64,000 nt of DNA from CAZTDD01 sp964612675 (GTDB lineage Bacteria > Hinthialibacterota > Hinthialibacteria > Hinthialibacterales > JAKPRU01), in contig CAZTDD010000018.1 of assembly GCA_964612675.1 (NCBI GenBank), positions 7,916 through 71,915 on the forward strand, given 5' to 3'. The position numbers and the translations under genes were made by a program. Positions within the stretch are counted from its first letter, which is position 1; each line of letters begins with the position of its first letter. Of this stretch, positions 32,632 through 41,005 are shown one piece after another. The notes under the pieces are model-generated. The model had not been told where the DNA came from, ran no database searches, and was given only the letters and a program-made list of their open reading frames with translations.

Positions 32632-33492
32632 TTACTCCTCAGCAAAAAGGTATTTCACAAGCTCGTCGGCTTCCCGGAAATCGGGGATGATAATGTCCGC
32701 ACCGGCACCGATCAGCCGTTCCCGTTTCCACTCATCGATTCCTTTCCGCTCGGCTTCGTTGGTTGCTACGCCAACCGCGATTCCTCCGACTTCTTTCGTG
32801 TCCTCGATCTCGACATACCCGTCGCCGAAAGTCACCAGTCCCGGCCCCGCAAGGCTATTCTCCGAGAGAATCTTCTGAATGATCATACGTTTTGAAAAGT
32901 TCTTATAATCGTCCAATGCGCCGTAAATACGCTCCGGGAAAAAGGGATGCAAGCCGAGTACGCCGGACTCATTCAACACATACGGTTGATCGGTTCCACT
33001 TGCCAGATAAATAGTCACATCGCGGTCGTTCAATTCACTTAGTATATCCAGCGATCCGGGAACCACAAAATCCATTGGTTGAAGCTGGCCGGATTCGAGC
33101 CCCTCCACACGGTCCTGAATGCGATCCCAAAGCAAATCCAAATACTGGTGTTTGTATTCGAGCGGCTCTTTCGGCGTGCCGCCGCGTTTCTTGACTTCTT
33201 CAGCCAATTCAATCATCTGATAAATGGTCTGCTTCCCAGTCAAACGCGTCACAAATTCGGTCACGATCTCGGAAAGTTCTTCGTCGGATTCACCTGTGTC
33301 GAGTTCCTGGAGGATCTCAACCATCATGGGTATCATCACCTGTTGCCAGCCTTCGCGGATCAGCGAAAGCGTTCCGTCAAAATCGAATAGCGCAAATTGG
33401 ATCTTGCCGAGATCGATATTGGAATTGATAATCTCGATCTCGGTTCCCGGCAGGAAAGTACCCCTGTCGGACTGCGACTTCTGTTCGTTCAT
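32632..33492 (-). CDS. HAD-superfamily phosphatase
   Basis: 286 residues. Motif I is FALFDFDGTLS (catalytic Asp pair), motif II the Ser in IYLASGTDQ, motif III the Lys in YKNFSKRMIIQKIL, and motif IV FGDGYVEIEDTKEVGG. There is a helical cap of about 100 residues between motifs I and II. It is the first gene of the five-gene minus-strand operon with DHS-like, PfkB/HldE-like, SIS/GmhA-like and ROK genes, so a dephosphorylation step analogous to GmhB of heptose synthesis is plausible. The start ATG is at 33492, with GAATTCAAGAC upstream and no strong ribosome site. Confidence 0.85.
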   Translation of the reverse strand: MNEQKSQSDRGTFLPGTEIEIINSNIDLGKIQFALFDFDGTLSLIREGWQQVMIPMMVEILQELDTGESDEELSEIVTEFVTRLTGKQTIYQMIELAEEVKKRGGTPKEPLEYKHQYLDLLWDRIQDRVEGLESGQLQPMDFVVPGSLDILSELNDRDVTIYLASGTDQPYVLNESGVLGLHPFFPERIYGALDDYKNFSKRMIIQKILSENSLAGPGLVTFGDGYVEIEDTKEVGGIAVGVATNEAERKGIDEWKRERLIGAGADIIIPDFREADELVKYLFAEE

Positions 33493-33700
33493 GTCTTGAA
33501 TTCTCCAATAGAAAATGCAGGTCTTATCGAACGGAAGATAATCATGATGGAGTTCCGCGTCCAGAGTGGCAAATTGGAGTTGGGTTAACCTGGTGCTATA
33601 AGAACGCCTGCACAGAGATGAGAACCAACACTGGAACTAGAACTTTTGTTTCGGCAAAGTACGTATTGTGACACCTTCGAGTGGATTGCCTGCTACCGCC

Positions 33701-35545
33701 ATGACTGACCGACATTCCGACCGATTCGTCTCCTGCCAGGAACTGGGTTCGTTTTTCCTCACGCGAAACCTGGAAGCGCTTAAGAATCGGTGGCCCCGGT
33801 TGGCGGACATGGTTCAGCAAACGGATTCCAGCAATGTCCTATTGATTCCGGATGGCGGTCCGAATTACCGCTGCCGCATTGGGGACACATGGATTCACGG
33901 TCCGGAACCCATCGCGAAAGAACTCGAAAGACTGCGCAAACCCGTTGAAAGAGCGCTACAAACGCCCAATACGGATCTCCTCTATCTGCACGGTACCGGC
34001 TTGGGCTATATGGCTGCGGAGATCGTGCATCGAACCAAACCGCGTGGCGATCCTCACGAAATCCCCATAGGAATTGTTTTTCTTGAGCATCGCGCAGAGA
34101 TGTTCAAAGCCATGCTCCAACTCAGCGATTGGACACCTGTTCTGCAGTCGCCTCGAATGTTTTTTTGCATGGGCGCAGAGATCGGAAAGACCTGTCGGGA
34201 AATCCACGGGAGGTACCTTCTGGATGCTTCCGGTCGGCCTGTCCACATCCCATGCCGACAATTGCCCCCGGATGAAGCGCAGATCTACCGTCAAGCGACG
34301 TTGGAAATCGACCGGTCACGCCGCAAATATCACGTTGTCAAGCAACAACAAGACACAGAACTCCGGAACAGGCGTTCCAAACCGGTAAGAAAGATCGAGA
34401 GAATATGGGCTTGGGTCGGAACCCGCGATCGCGCCGTTCAGTATCCAATACGGGGCCTCCTATCGGCGTTTGGAAGAATGGGTTTTGAGACCCGTCTTCT
34501 TGAAGTCGATCCGGAAAGCTACCGACCTCCGTGGCACAACTTCATCGACCTCCGTTCGTATAATCCGGATCTGGTGATTCAGGCCAACCTGCCGAGTACG
34601 CTTCTGTTTCCGCCGGAGTTCGCCGAAAGTCTCCCGATTCCGCGGATTATATGGTATCTCGATAATCCTCGGAATTTCTGGCACCAACGCCCGGGGTATT
34701 CCTTCACCGAACACGATTACGTCTTTGTGTGGGACGAGTCCTACAAGGAATTCCTGCAGTCCTGCGGGGCAAAGGGTGTACACGTTCTTCCTCTTGCCAC
34801 GGAACCGCAATCCCCGGTCGATCCTCAACAGCGATTCCGCTGTACGTTGTCTTTTGTCGGGCAGGTTATCGATCAACGACACATCTGGAACCGCCTTGCT
34901 CCCGAACAAATCGGGGCTTTGGACAAGATGGTCCAGCTCTATATGCAGCGTCCTTCCGCAGGCATTCGCTCTCTGGCCGGCGGTCTTTCGAGCCGCGAAA
35001 ATGCACTGGTCCAACAGATAACGTCTCAACTTGGCTTGTCACTGCCCTATTTCTTGTACGGCGAAGGAAACACACGGCGCCGGGTAGCGATATTGGAGGC
35101 GGTCGCTCAGTACGGTCTCAAACTCTACGGTCCGGATGCATGGTTGAAAGTCACCCGCGACGACTCTCCTCTGCGCGGCTGCTTTTGCGGTCTTATCGAT
35201 TACCAAAATGAGTTCCCGGTCCTGAGCCGGTCTTCGACAATCAATCTCAATGTACGCAGCCTGCAGTCTCTCCGAAGTCTCAATATGCGGGATTATGATG
35301 TCCCGCTGCAGGGCGGATTCCTTCTCAGTGAATGGGTCGACGGCGCGGACTCTTCTTTCGAACCCGATAAGGAGATGGCTTTTTGGCAAGGGATCGATGA
35401 TTTGAAAAAGAAGATCGAATGGTACCTGGATCGCCCCGAAGAAAGAGAACAGATCATTCAACGCGGAAGAGACCGGATACTTCGAGACCACACTTATGAC
35501 GCACGCGCGAAACAGGTAATGGAGATTCTGAGTGAATCGCTCTGA
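33701..35545 (+). CDS. MAF/DUF115-like domain fused to CgeB-like glycosyltransferase
   Basis: 614 residues with two visible parts. About residues 40-220 resemble the MAF (DUF115, motility-accessory-factor) core: DLLYLHGTGLGYMAAEI, PIGIVFLEHRAEMFKAML and QSPRMFFCMGAEI. About residues 245-610 resemble the CgeB/DUF3880 glycosyltransferase group: WAWVGTRDRAVQYPIRGLLSAFGRMGFETRLLEVDP, NPDLVIQANLP, IPRIIWYLDNPRNFW, LSFVGQV, and the acceptor-side LNMRDYDVPLQGGFLLSEW. Both are linked to protein or surface glycosylation. It diverges from the five-gene sugar-phosphate operon. A GTG at 33668 is also possible. The acceptor is unknown; no flagellin gene is visible. Confidence 0.7.
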   Translation: MTDRHSDRFVSCQELGSFFLTRNLEALKNRWPRLADMVQQTDSSNVLLIPDGGPNYRCRIGDTWIHGPEPIAKELERLRKPVERALQTPNTDLLYLHGTGLGYMAAEIVHRTKPRGDPHEIPIGIVFLEHRAEMFKAMLQLSDWTPVLQSPRMFFCMGAEIGKTCREIHGRYLLDASGRPVHIPCRQLPPDEAQIYRQATLEIDRSRRKYHVVKQQQDTELRNRRSKPVRKIERIWAWVGTRDRAVQYPIRGLLSAFGRMGFETRLLEVDPESYRPPWHNFIDLRSYNPDLVIQANLPSTLLFPPEFAESLPIPRIIWYLDNPRNFWHQRPGYSFTEHDYVFVWDESYKEFLQSCGAKGVHVLPLATEPQSPVDPQQRFRCTLSFVGQVIDQRHIWNRLAPEQIGALDKMVQLYMQRPSAGIRSLAGGLSSRENALVQQITSQLGLSLPYFLYGEGNTRRRVAILEAVAQYGLKLYGPDAWLKVTRDDSPLRGCFCGLIDYQNEFPVLSRSSTINLNVRSLQSLRSLNMRDYDVPLQGGFLLSEWVDGADSSFEPDKEMAFWQGIDDLKKKIEWYLDRPEEREQIIQRGRDRILRDHTYDARAKQVMEILSESL

Positions 35546-35559
35546 GATTTGCCGTAACT

Positions 35560-36903
35560 CTATCGAAAAAGTTCGGTGAGTTCTTCAAGACTCTTCACAA
35601 CCAGATCCGGCTTCGACTCTTCCAGGTGCCTTCGACCCAGCACGCCCGCGACGCCTGAAAGAACGGCGACAGTGGGACATCCGATCTTTTTCCCCGCCCA
35701 GATATCCGCCACAGCGTCTCCCACAACGGCAAAGCGACGGTGTTGGTGAGAATCGTATCTGCCTTTGTAGAGATTCAAATCGGTCTCCTCAGGATGAATC
35801 GATCGAAGGAAAACGAACGGATGCGGTTTCGAAAGAGATTCATCGATTCGGTATTTGCGCAAAACGCGTTGAGCTTTCTCCAGCTCGTCATGCGTAGCGA
35901 TTCGGGTCGCCTCGAAGAATCGATCCAGCTTCCACCGCCTAAGGGGAGAAACGATCTCGACGCGCGGCCGCCCTGTGGCAATACCAAGCCGCAGGCCGGA
36001 CTCCCTGAGACTCGAAAGAACCATCTGCGTACGTTCCATACCCAGTAACGGATCTTCTTTGTGGATGAGACCGGGTTTCGGCCAGGCTCGAACGGGACGT
36101 CCGCTCTCCCGCGCGTACAACTCTTCGCCGAGATACCACTCCTGAAAAACCTCTCTCATGTCTCCCCACAACGCTGTGTTGCGTCCAAAAAGCCCTCCGA
36201 ATTCCGCACCGATTTCGTGCACGGATTCATGCGCGCTGGAAAGCAGATCCAATCCCCGCGTCTGTGGGTGAAAATCGTCAAACAATTGCAGATCGATTCC
36301 TTTGTGCGGTGCGATCTTTACGGAGCGGGAACGGAGCCATTCGCCCCAAACCATGAAATCCGCAATTCGAAGTGCCGAAGACCAATCGCCCCGGGCAGCT
36401 GCCTGCCGATAAACCTTAGCGAGTTTACCGAGCCCTTCTTCGACTTCCTTCTCTCCCATCAGTTTCTCCGAGCGAACAGCAAGTCCTTCGGCGCTTTCCC
36501 AGTCGCGCGTGTCCTCATTGTTGTCAACAGGCTTCTCGGAAGATGTCAGGCTGTGCAAACTGCGGATGAACAGCGGAGCCAGGTAGAGAACAGCAACCAG
36601 GTAGGCAAGATCCCAATTCGTGCTGATACCGCGCGACTTACAGCGGATAATCAGATCGCTGGGCAGGTATTTTCGCCACTCGTGCCGCGCTCCGGCAGCC
36701 ATGCGGCGGTAGAACACCTCGGGGATGGACGTATAGTCCGGCGGACTGAGACCGAGATAAAGCGGACTCTCGAAAAGCTCCCGGATGGTCAGTCCGGCTG
36801 CATCGAAATAGCTTTCCTCCGACGTCACTACACCGTCCATATCCAGCACCAGTGTATCCACGTCTCGGAATGCTTCTGGTAGATCGGATCGTGCCATCGT
36901 CAT
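35560..36903 (-). CDS. HAD-superfamily hydrolase with large insertion
   Basis: 447 residues, about twice a normal HAD. Motif I LVLDMDGVVTSEESY is at residues 18-32, but motif II (IATGRPRVEI) comes only at about residue 305, followed by motif III SKPHPFVFL and motif IV FAVVGDAVADIWAGKKIG. The roughly 270 residues between motifs I and II contain a hydrophobic stretch (WDLAYLVAVLYLAPLFIRSL) and a charged helical region, with no domain I recognise. Family members are phosphatases or beta-phosphoglucomutase-like enzymes. It starts 12 bases after mqnE, so they are cotranscribed. Confidence 0.78.
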   Translation of the reverse strand: MTMARSDLPEAFRDVDTLVLDMDGVVTSEESYFDAAGLTIRELFESPLYLGLSPPDYTSIPEVFYRRMAAGARHEWRKYLPSDLIIRCKSRGISTNWDLAYLVAVLYLAPLFIRSLHSLTSSEKPVDNNEDTRDWESAEGLAVRSEKLMGEKEVEEGLGKLAKVYRQAAARGDWSSALRIADFMVWGEWLRSRSVKIAPHKGIDLQLFDDFHPQTRGLDLLSSAHESVHEIGAEFGGLFGRNTALWGDMREVFQEWYLGEELYARESGRPVRAWPKPGLIHKEDPLLGMERTQMVLSSLRESGLRLGIATGRPRVEIVSPLRRWKLDRFFEATRIATHDELEKAQRVLRKYRIDESLSKPHPFVFLRSIHPEETDLNLYKGRYDSHQHRRFAVVGDAVADIWAGKKIGCPTVAVLSGVAGVLGRRHLEESKPDLVVKSLEELTELFR

Positions 36904-36915
36904 CTCACGTCCGGC

Positions 36916-38016
36916 TCAATGAGCCATCTCGCAGGGTTCGTACAGGCTGGTTCGTTCAACCGGAATCCGTCCTGTTTCTTCAATGAATGCGCGGATCTCT
37001 CGGACCGTCAACTCGCGAGGCGAGGTCGCTCCCGCCATGTGCGTGATTCGCTCGTCCACCACCGTTCCGTCGAGGTCGTCCGCACCGAAACAAAGGGCGA
37101 CCTGCGCCAATCGTGTGCCAAGCATCACCCAGTACGCCTTCATGTGCGGAACATTATCCAACATCAAACGCGAAATTGCCATAATCCGCAGACTGCGAAG
37201 ACCGCTCGGTCCCCTGCCGCCCAGCCGGTTTCCCTGCGGGTGATAGGCAAGCGGGACAAACGCTTGAAATCCGCCGGTCTTGTCCTGCGCCTCGCGAAGA
37301 AGCTGAAGATGTTGAATAATCTCCTCCTCCGTCTCGATATGACCATACAACATGGTTGCGTTTGTGGGTATCCCCATTCGATGGGCCGCTTGATGGATGT
37401 CCAACCAGCGAATCATGCTGATCTTGTCCGGACATAAGGCTCGCCGTATACGGTCGGAGGCTACTTCCGCTCCACCGCCCGGCATCGAATTCAGCCCCGC
37501 CTCGACCAGCCGATGCAGGATCTCGTGGATCTCCAAACCGGAGATTTGAGAGAAATGGTCGATCTCCGAGGCGGTGAAACATTTCAAATGAAGAGACGGA
37601 AACTGCCGGGACAACTCTCTGAGCATGTCGAGGTAGAATTCAAACGGCAAAGAAGGATGATTACCGCCAACGATATGTAATTCCGTTGCGCCCGACTCAG
37701 CAGCCTCTTGCGCTCGTTCGAGAATATCTTTCAGCGTCAACTCGAACGCACCCTCATCGTCGGGCTTCCTGCTGAACGAACAGAATCGGCACTGGGATCT
37801 GCAGATGTTGCTATAGTTGATATGACGGTTGACGTTGTAATACGCGACGTTTCCATGGAGTTGTTCCCGTACGGCATCGGCACGTCTTCCCAGATCGTGG
37901 AGAGGCTCGTTGCGGAGCAAATCGAGTCCCTCATCAGAACTGATACGGATCGCATTACCACCGACGGCATCGTGCGTTGTCTGACGTTCCATTTGCAAAC
38001 CGTTTTCTGTCGTCAT
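36916..38016 (-). CDS. mqnE: Aminofutalosine synthase, radical SAM (MqnE)
   Basis: 366 residues. The radical-SAM cluster motif is C72-x3-C76-x2-C79 in INYSNICRSQCRFCSFSRKP. The C-terminal HMAGATSPRELTVREIRAFIEETGRIPVERTSLY matches MqnE, which joins SAM and 3-carboxyvinyloxybenzoate in the futalosine route to menaquinone. MqnC and CofG/CofH are related; the ending GRIPVERTSLY favours MqnE. No other mqn gene is present, so the pathway is scattered. The gene lies 21 bases after the NtrC-type regulator gene. Quinone made by this route would support respiration. Confidence 0.85.
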   Translation of the reverse strand: MTTENGLQMERQTTHDAVGGNAIRISSDEGLDLLRNEPLHDLGRRADAVREQLHGNVAYYNVNRHINYSNICRSQCRFCSFSRKPDDEGAFELTLKDILERAQEAAESGATELHIVGGNHPSLPFEFYLDMLRELSRQFPSLHLKCFTASEIDHFSQISGLEIHEILHRLVEAGLNSMPGGGAEVASDRIRRALCPDKISMIRWLDIHQAAHRMGIPTNATMLYGHIETEEEIIQHLQLLREAQDKTGGFQAFVPLAYHPQGNRLGGRGPSGLRSLRIMAISRLMLDNVPHMKAYWVMLGTRLAQVALCFGADDLDGTVVDERITHMAGATSPRELTVREIRAFIEETGRIPVERTSLYEPCEMAH

Positions 38017-38037
38017 TTCCTACGTAACGCTATCACT

Positions 38038-39462
38038 TTATTCGCTTTTCTTGTGAGTTCGCCACGAGGGGTGCGAAAGTCCGTATTTCCTCACCCGTGC
38101 GTTCATTCTGTCAGGCGAGATCCCCAGAAGGGCCGCCGCATCCCGCTGGACCCAATCGCATCGTTCCAGCGCCTGGACAATTGCCGCGCGTTCCAGGTCC
38201 TCCAACCGCAGTCCTTCAGCCGGCAGTTCGAATGCCCCACTGTCCGTTGAATGGCTCTCGGAGGATACACTCAGCCCTTCGCGCTGCAGATCTTTTGGAC
38301 TCAACACGACAATTCCACGGATGACTACCCGCTCCATGATATTCTTCAGTTCCCGTACATTGCCCGGCCAATCGTACCGAGTCAGAATATCCGACGATTC
38401 GTCCGAAAGAGACGGTTTTGATTTTCGGTATCGCTGAGCATAGTGCTGAAGATAGTACTCGGCCAACGGGATAATATCGAGTTTGCGTTCGCGAAGAGGC
38501 GGGACATGCACGTGAATAACGTCCAGCCGGTAATACAGATCCTGCCGGAACCGCTCTTCCGCAACTTCGGCCTTCAAATCCTTATTCGTGGCGGCGATGA
38601 CACACAGATCGACCGAGATTTTCTTTTCGCCGCCCAGACGCTCAAAACTCTGCGTGTCCAGTGCGCGAAGAATCTTGCCCTGGCTTTCGAGAGGCATATC
38701 GCCGACCTCATCAAGAAACAAGATCCCGCCGCTTGCCAGTTCGAGCTTCCCGCGCTTTCGGCTGGTCGCGCCGGTGAATGCCCCCTGTTCATGCCCAAAA
38801 ACTTCCGATTGAAACATGTTATCGGACGGTAGCGCGGCACAGTTCACATCCACGAACGGTTTCTGCGACCGCGGACTTTGCCGATGAACGTAGCGCGCGA
38901 CAAGCTCTTTCCCCACACCGGTTTCACCCGTAATCAATAAATTGGCTTCGGTCGAGGCGATTTCTTTCAACTCATTCAAAACACTCGACATCTCCGGCGA
39001 AACTGCAACGATCTCGCCGAATTCGCTGCGATCGTCGAGTTCCTGCCGCAAACGGACATTCTCCCGCTGAAGCTCCGCATCTTCCAACACCTTTCGAACG
39101 CGTAAAACGATTTCGTCTCGTTCGGAGTCTTTCGTCAGATAGTCGGCAGCCCCTTCTTTCAAGCATTCCACCGCCACCCGGACACTGTCGACCGACGTGA
39201 GTACAACAAACGGGATGTCCGGATCGAGCCCTTCTCCGCCCTGTTTGACTTCTTTCAATAGATCGACACCGCTCATGCCCGGCATCTTCACATCGGAGAG
39301 AACAAGGTCGAACGCTTCACGCCGCAAAAGACCGAGCGCTTCCTCGCCTCCGAGGGCGAGCTGCGCATCGAAATCTTCGAGTTGGAGATTTCGCTTCAGT
39401 CTCTCCCCGTACCGAGAATCATCCTCAACGACAAGTATTTTGTAACGCTTCTTCTTTGTCAT
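38038..39462 (-). CDS. NtrC-family sigma-54-dependent response regulator
   Basis: 474 residues. Receiver domain at 1-125 with Asp57 (LVLSDVKMPGMSG) and the Lys region LTKDSERDE. A sigma-54 interaction AAA+ domain spans about 165-390: GETGVGKELVARYVH (Walker A), the GAFTGA loop that contacts sigma-54 (HEQGAFTGATSRKRGK), GILFLDEVGDMPLESQGKILRAL (Walker B) and the arginine-finger segment. A Fis-type HTH closes it (ALERCDWVQRDAAALLGISPDRMNARVRKYG). It activates sigma-54 promoters; the cognate kinase may be one of those at 41006 or 43037. It is the first gene of an operon with mqnE and the HAD. Confidence 0.93.
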   Translation of the reverse strand: MTKKKRYKILVVEDDSRYGERLKRNLQLEDFDAQLALGGEEALGLLRREAFDLVLSDVKMPGMSGVDLLKEVKQGGEGLDPDIPFVVLTSVDSVRVAVECLKEGAADYLTKDSERDEIVLRVRKVLEDAELQRENVRLRQELDDRSEFGEIVAVSPEMSSVLNELKEIASTEANLLITGETGVGKELVARYVHRQSPRSQKPFVDVNCAALPSDNMFQSEVFGHEQGAFTGATSRKRGKLELASGGILFLDEVGDMPLESQGKILRALDTQSFERLGGEKKISVDLCVIAATNKDLKAEVAEERFRQDLYYRLDVIHVHVPPLRERKLDIIPLAEYYLQHYAQRYRKSKPSLSDESSDILTRYDWPGNVRELKNIMERVVIRGIVVLSPKDLQREGLSVSSESHSTDSGAFELPAEGLRLEDLERAAIVQALERCDWVQRDAAALLGISPDRMNARVRKYGLSHPSWRTHKKSE

Positions 39463-39640
39463 AACTCGTTCACGTTTTCAACAGCCGCCGCTTCTGTCAT
39501 TGTACAGCAATCCGGGTTCAGCTATGATGAACCCTATCAGAGGATAAGATATCATTCGAGATGTCCGTTCCGCGGTCGATATGCAGCCTTCGACTGGGCA
39601 TCCGTATCGGGCGCAAGAATGACGATGTGGCAAGAACGGG
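39463..39640. other. Divergent intergenic region upstream of the sigma-54 activator
   Basis: About 180 bases from the NtrC-type start to the repeat block at 39643. It probably holds the regulator promoter. No gene or motif is recognised. Confidence 0.3.
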
Positions 39641-39642
39641 TC

Positions 39643-39918
39643 TCAACCCCCTCTTTTCTCCCCTACCTTTGGCCACGCAAGCGTGGCCCTCTTGGGGGAG
39701 AAAAGAGATTAGGTACGCTCGTTTCTATTCCTCCCCCGAAGATCGGGGGAGGTTAGGAGGCAATGTCATTAAGTTAAGTTTCAGAGAAGGAGCGAGGGGA
39801 GGGCGAACCTCCTGGTGAGCCGCATTCTTCTTCATTTCGGCTCGGCGGGAGCCTCGCCCTCCCAGTAAACGGCTTCGCCCTTTGCTAACTTAATGACATT
39901 GGGTTAGGAGGGGGTTGA
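39643..39918. repeat. Compound palindrome that hosts MITE copy B
   Basis: The outer arms TCAACCCCCTC (39643-39653) and GAGGGGGTTGA (39908-39918) are exact inverse complements. Inside are CTCTTTTCTCCCC / GGGGGAGAAAAGAG (39651-39663 and 39694-39707), the perfect palindrome GGCCACGCAAGCGTGGCC (39671-39688), and CTCCCCCGAAGATCGGGGGAG. The MITE has split its right arm. A shorter related block without the MITE is at 49020-49055. Confidence 0.75.
39761..39901. mobile_element. 141-bp MITE, copy B, with perfect 10-bp target duplication
   Basis: Starts CAATGTCATTAAGTTAAG and ends CTTAATGACATTG, the same 141-bp length as copy A and in inverse orientation relative to it. GGTTAGGAGG occurs at 39751-39760 and again at 39902-39911, an exact 10-bp direct repeat. 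The unoccupied counterpart near 49020-49055 reads GGGGGAGGTGTAGGAGGGGG, without the insertion. No coding capacity; a transposase supplied in trans is implied. Confidence 0.9.
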
Positions 39919-39964
39919 AAACGTGACTTTTTGCCACCCCGTCAAGAATGAGGAAGTTTCCTTC

Positions 39965-40978
39965 GTGAGTTCTACTGACACTCATATTCGCCTGGCACAC
40001 GGCAGCGGCGGCACCGCCAGCGAAGACCTGCTTAAGGAAGTGATTTTCCCGATCCTCGGAACTGAAGAATCCCAGGGACTCGATGCCGCCCTCCTGGATA
40101 TCGGAGAATCGAAAGTCGCCTTCACAACGGACGGTTTTGTTGTCCAGCCACTGGAGTTCCCAGGCGGCAATATCGGCAAGCTGTCGGTTTGTGGAACTGC
40201 AAACGATTTGGCTGTGATGGGCGCACGGCCGTTCGCGCTGGCCGTCGGATTGATCCTTGAAGAAGGGCTGCCGGTAGAAGTCTTGAAGAATATCCTGGAA
40301 TCGTTGGCGCAGGAAGCCAAACGCGCGGGGACTCGTGTCGTCGCCGGAGACACCAAAGTAGTCCGGAAAGGCGAGACCGACGGGATCTACATCACCACCT
40401 CGGGCATAGGCATTTGCAGCGAAATCTGGGCACTCCATCCGAGTCGAATCGAAGAGCGAGACGCAATACTTGTCACCGGCACGATCGGCGATCATGGAGC
40501 AGCCGTCCTGGCCGCTCGAGAGTCTTTTGGCTTGGAAGGAAATCTGCTCAGTGACTGCGCGTGTATATGGCCGATCGTCGAGTCGATCCGGGAGTTTGCC
40601 GACTCGATTCATTTCATGCGCGATCCGACACGGGGAGGTCTCGCAGCGGTGTTGCACGAAGCGGTCTCATCATCGAATCTGGGAGTGGAACTAGTTGAGA
40701 GCCAATTACCCGTGAAACCGGAAGTGGCCGGGTTCACAGAGATCCTCGGGATCGATCCTCTATATTTGGCCTGCGAAGGCCGTATCCTCCTGATCGTTCG
40801 GGATCGCCATGCGGAACCCATTCTCGAAAGAATCAAAGAGACCCCTCTTGGAAGAGAAACTTCAATAATCGGGAAAGTCACACCAAGAAGACAGTCGACG
40901 GTTGTACTCAGGAATCCATACGGAAGCTCGCGTAGCGTGGAAAACATGGCGGGGGAGCAGCTGCCGAGAATCTGTTGA
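39965..40978 (+). CDS. hypE: Hydrogenase maturation protein HypE
   Basis: 337 residues of the PurM/HypE ATP-binding family. Motifs: RLAHGSGGTASEDLLKEV, AALLDIGESKVAFTTDGFVVQPLEFPGGNIGKLSVCGTANDLAVMGARP, and MRDPTRGGLAAVLHEA. The C-terminus is PRIC, the Cys-ending tail on which HypF places a carbamoyl group to make the cyanide ligands of [NiFe]-hydrogenase. A GTG at 39965 has GAGGAAG upstream at 8 bases; a GTG at 39923 is also open but adds a non-conserved leader. No hydrogenase or other hyp genes are near, so it is an isolated member of the pathway. It stands directly after the MITE-bearing repeat. Confidence 0.92.
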   Translation: MSSTDTHIRLAHGSGGTASEDLLKEVIFPILGTEESQGLDAALLDIGESKVAFTTDGFVVQPLEFPGGNIGKLSVCGTANDLAVMGARPFALAVGLILEEGLPVEVLKNILESLAQEAKRAGTRVVAGDTKVVRKGETDGIYITTSGIGICSEIWALHPSRIEERDAILVTGTIGDHGAAVLAARESFGLEGNLLSDCACIWPIVESIREFADSIHFMRDPTRGGLAAVLHEAVSSSNLGVELVESQLPVKPEVAGFTEILGIDPLYLACEGRILLIVRDRHAEPILERIKETPLGRETSIIGKVTPRRQSTVVLRNPYGSSRSVENMAGEQLPRIC

Positions 40979-41005
40979 GGTTACGCTCTATTCGTTTTGC
41001 TCCTG

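Noticed and set aside
36061..36882. A 273-codon plus-strand open frame
   Set aside because: It lies entirely opposite the HAD gene with motifs I-IV; composition is typical of a shadow frame.
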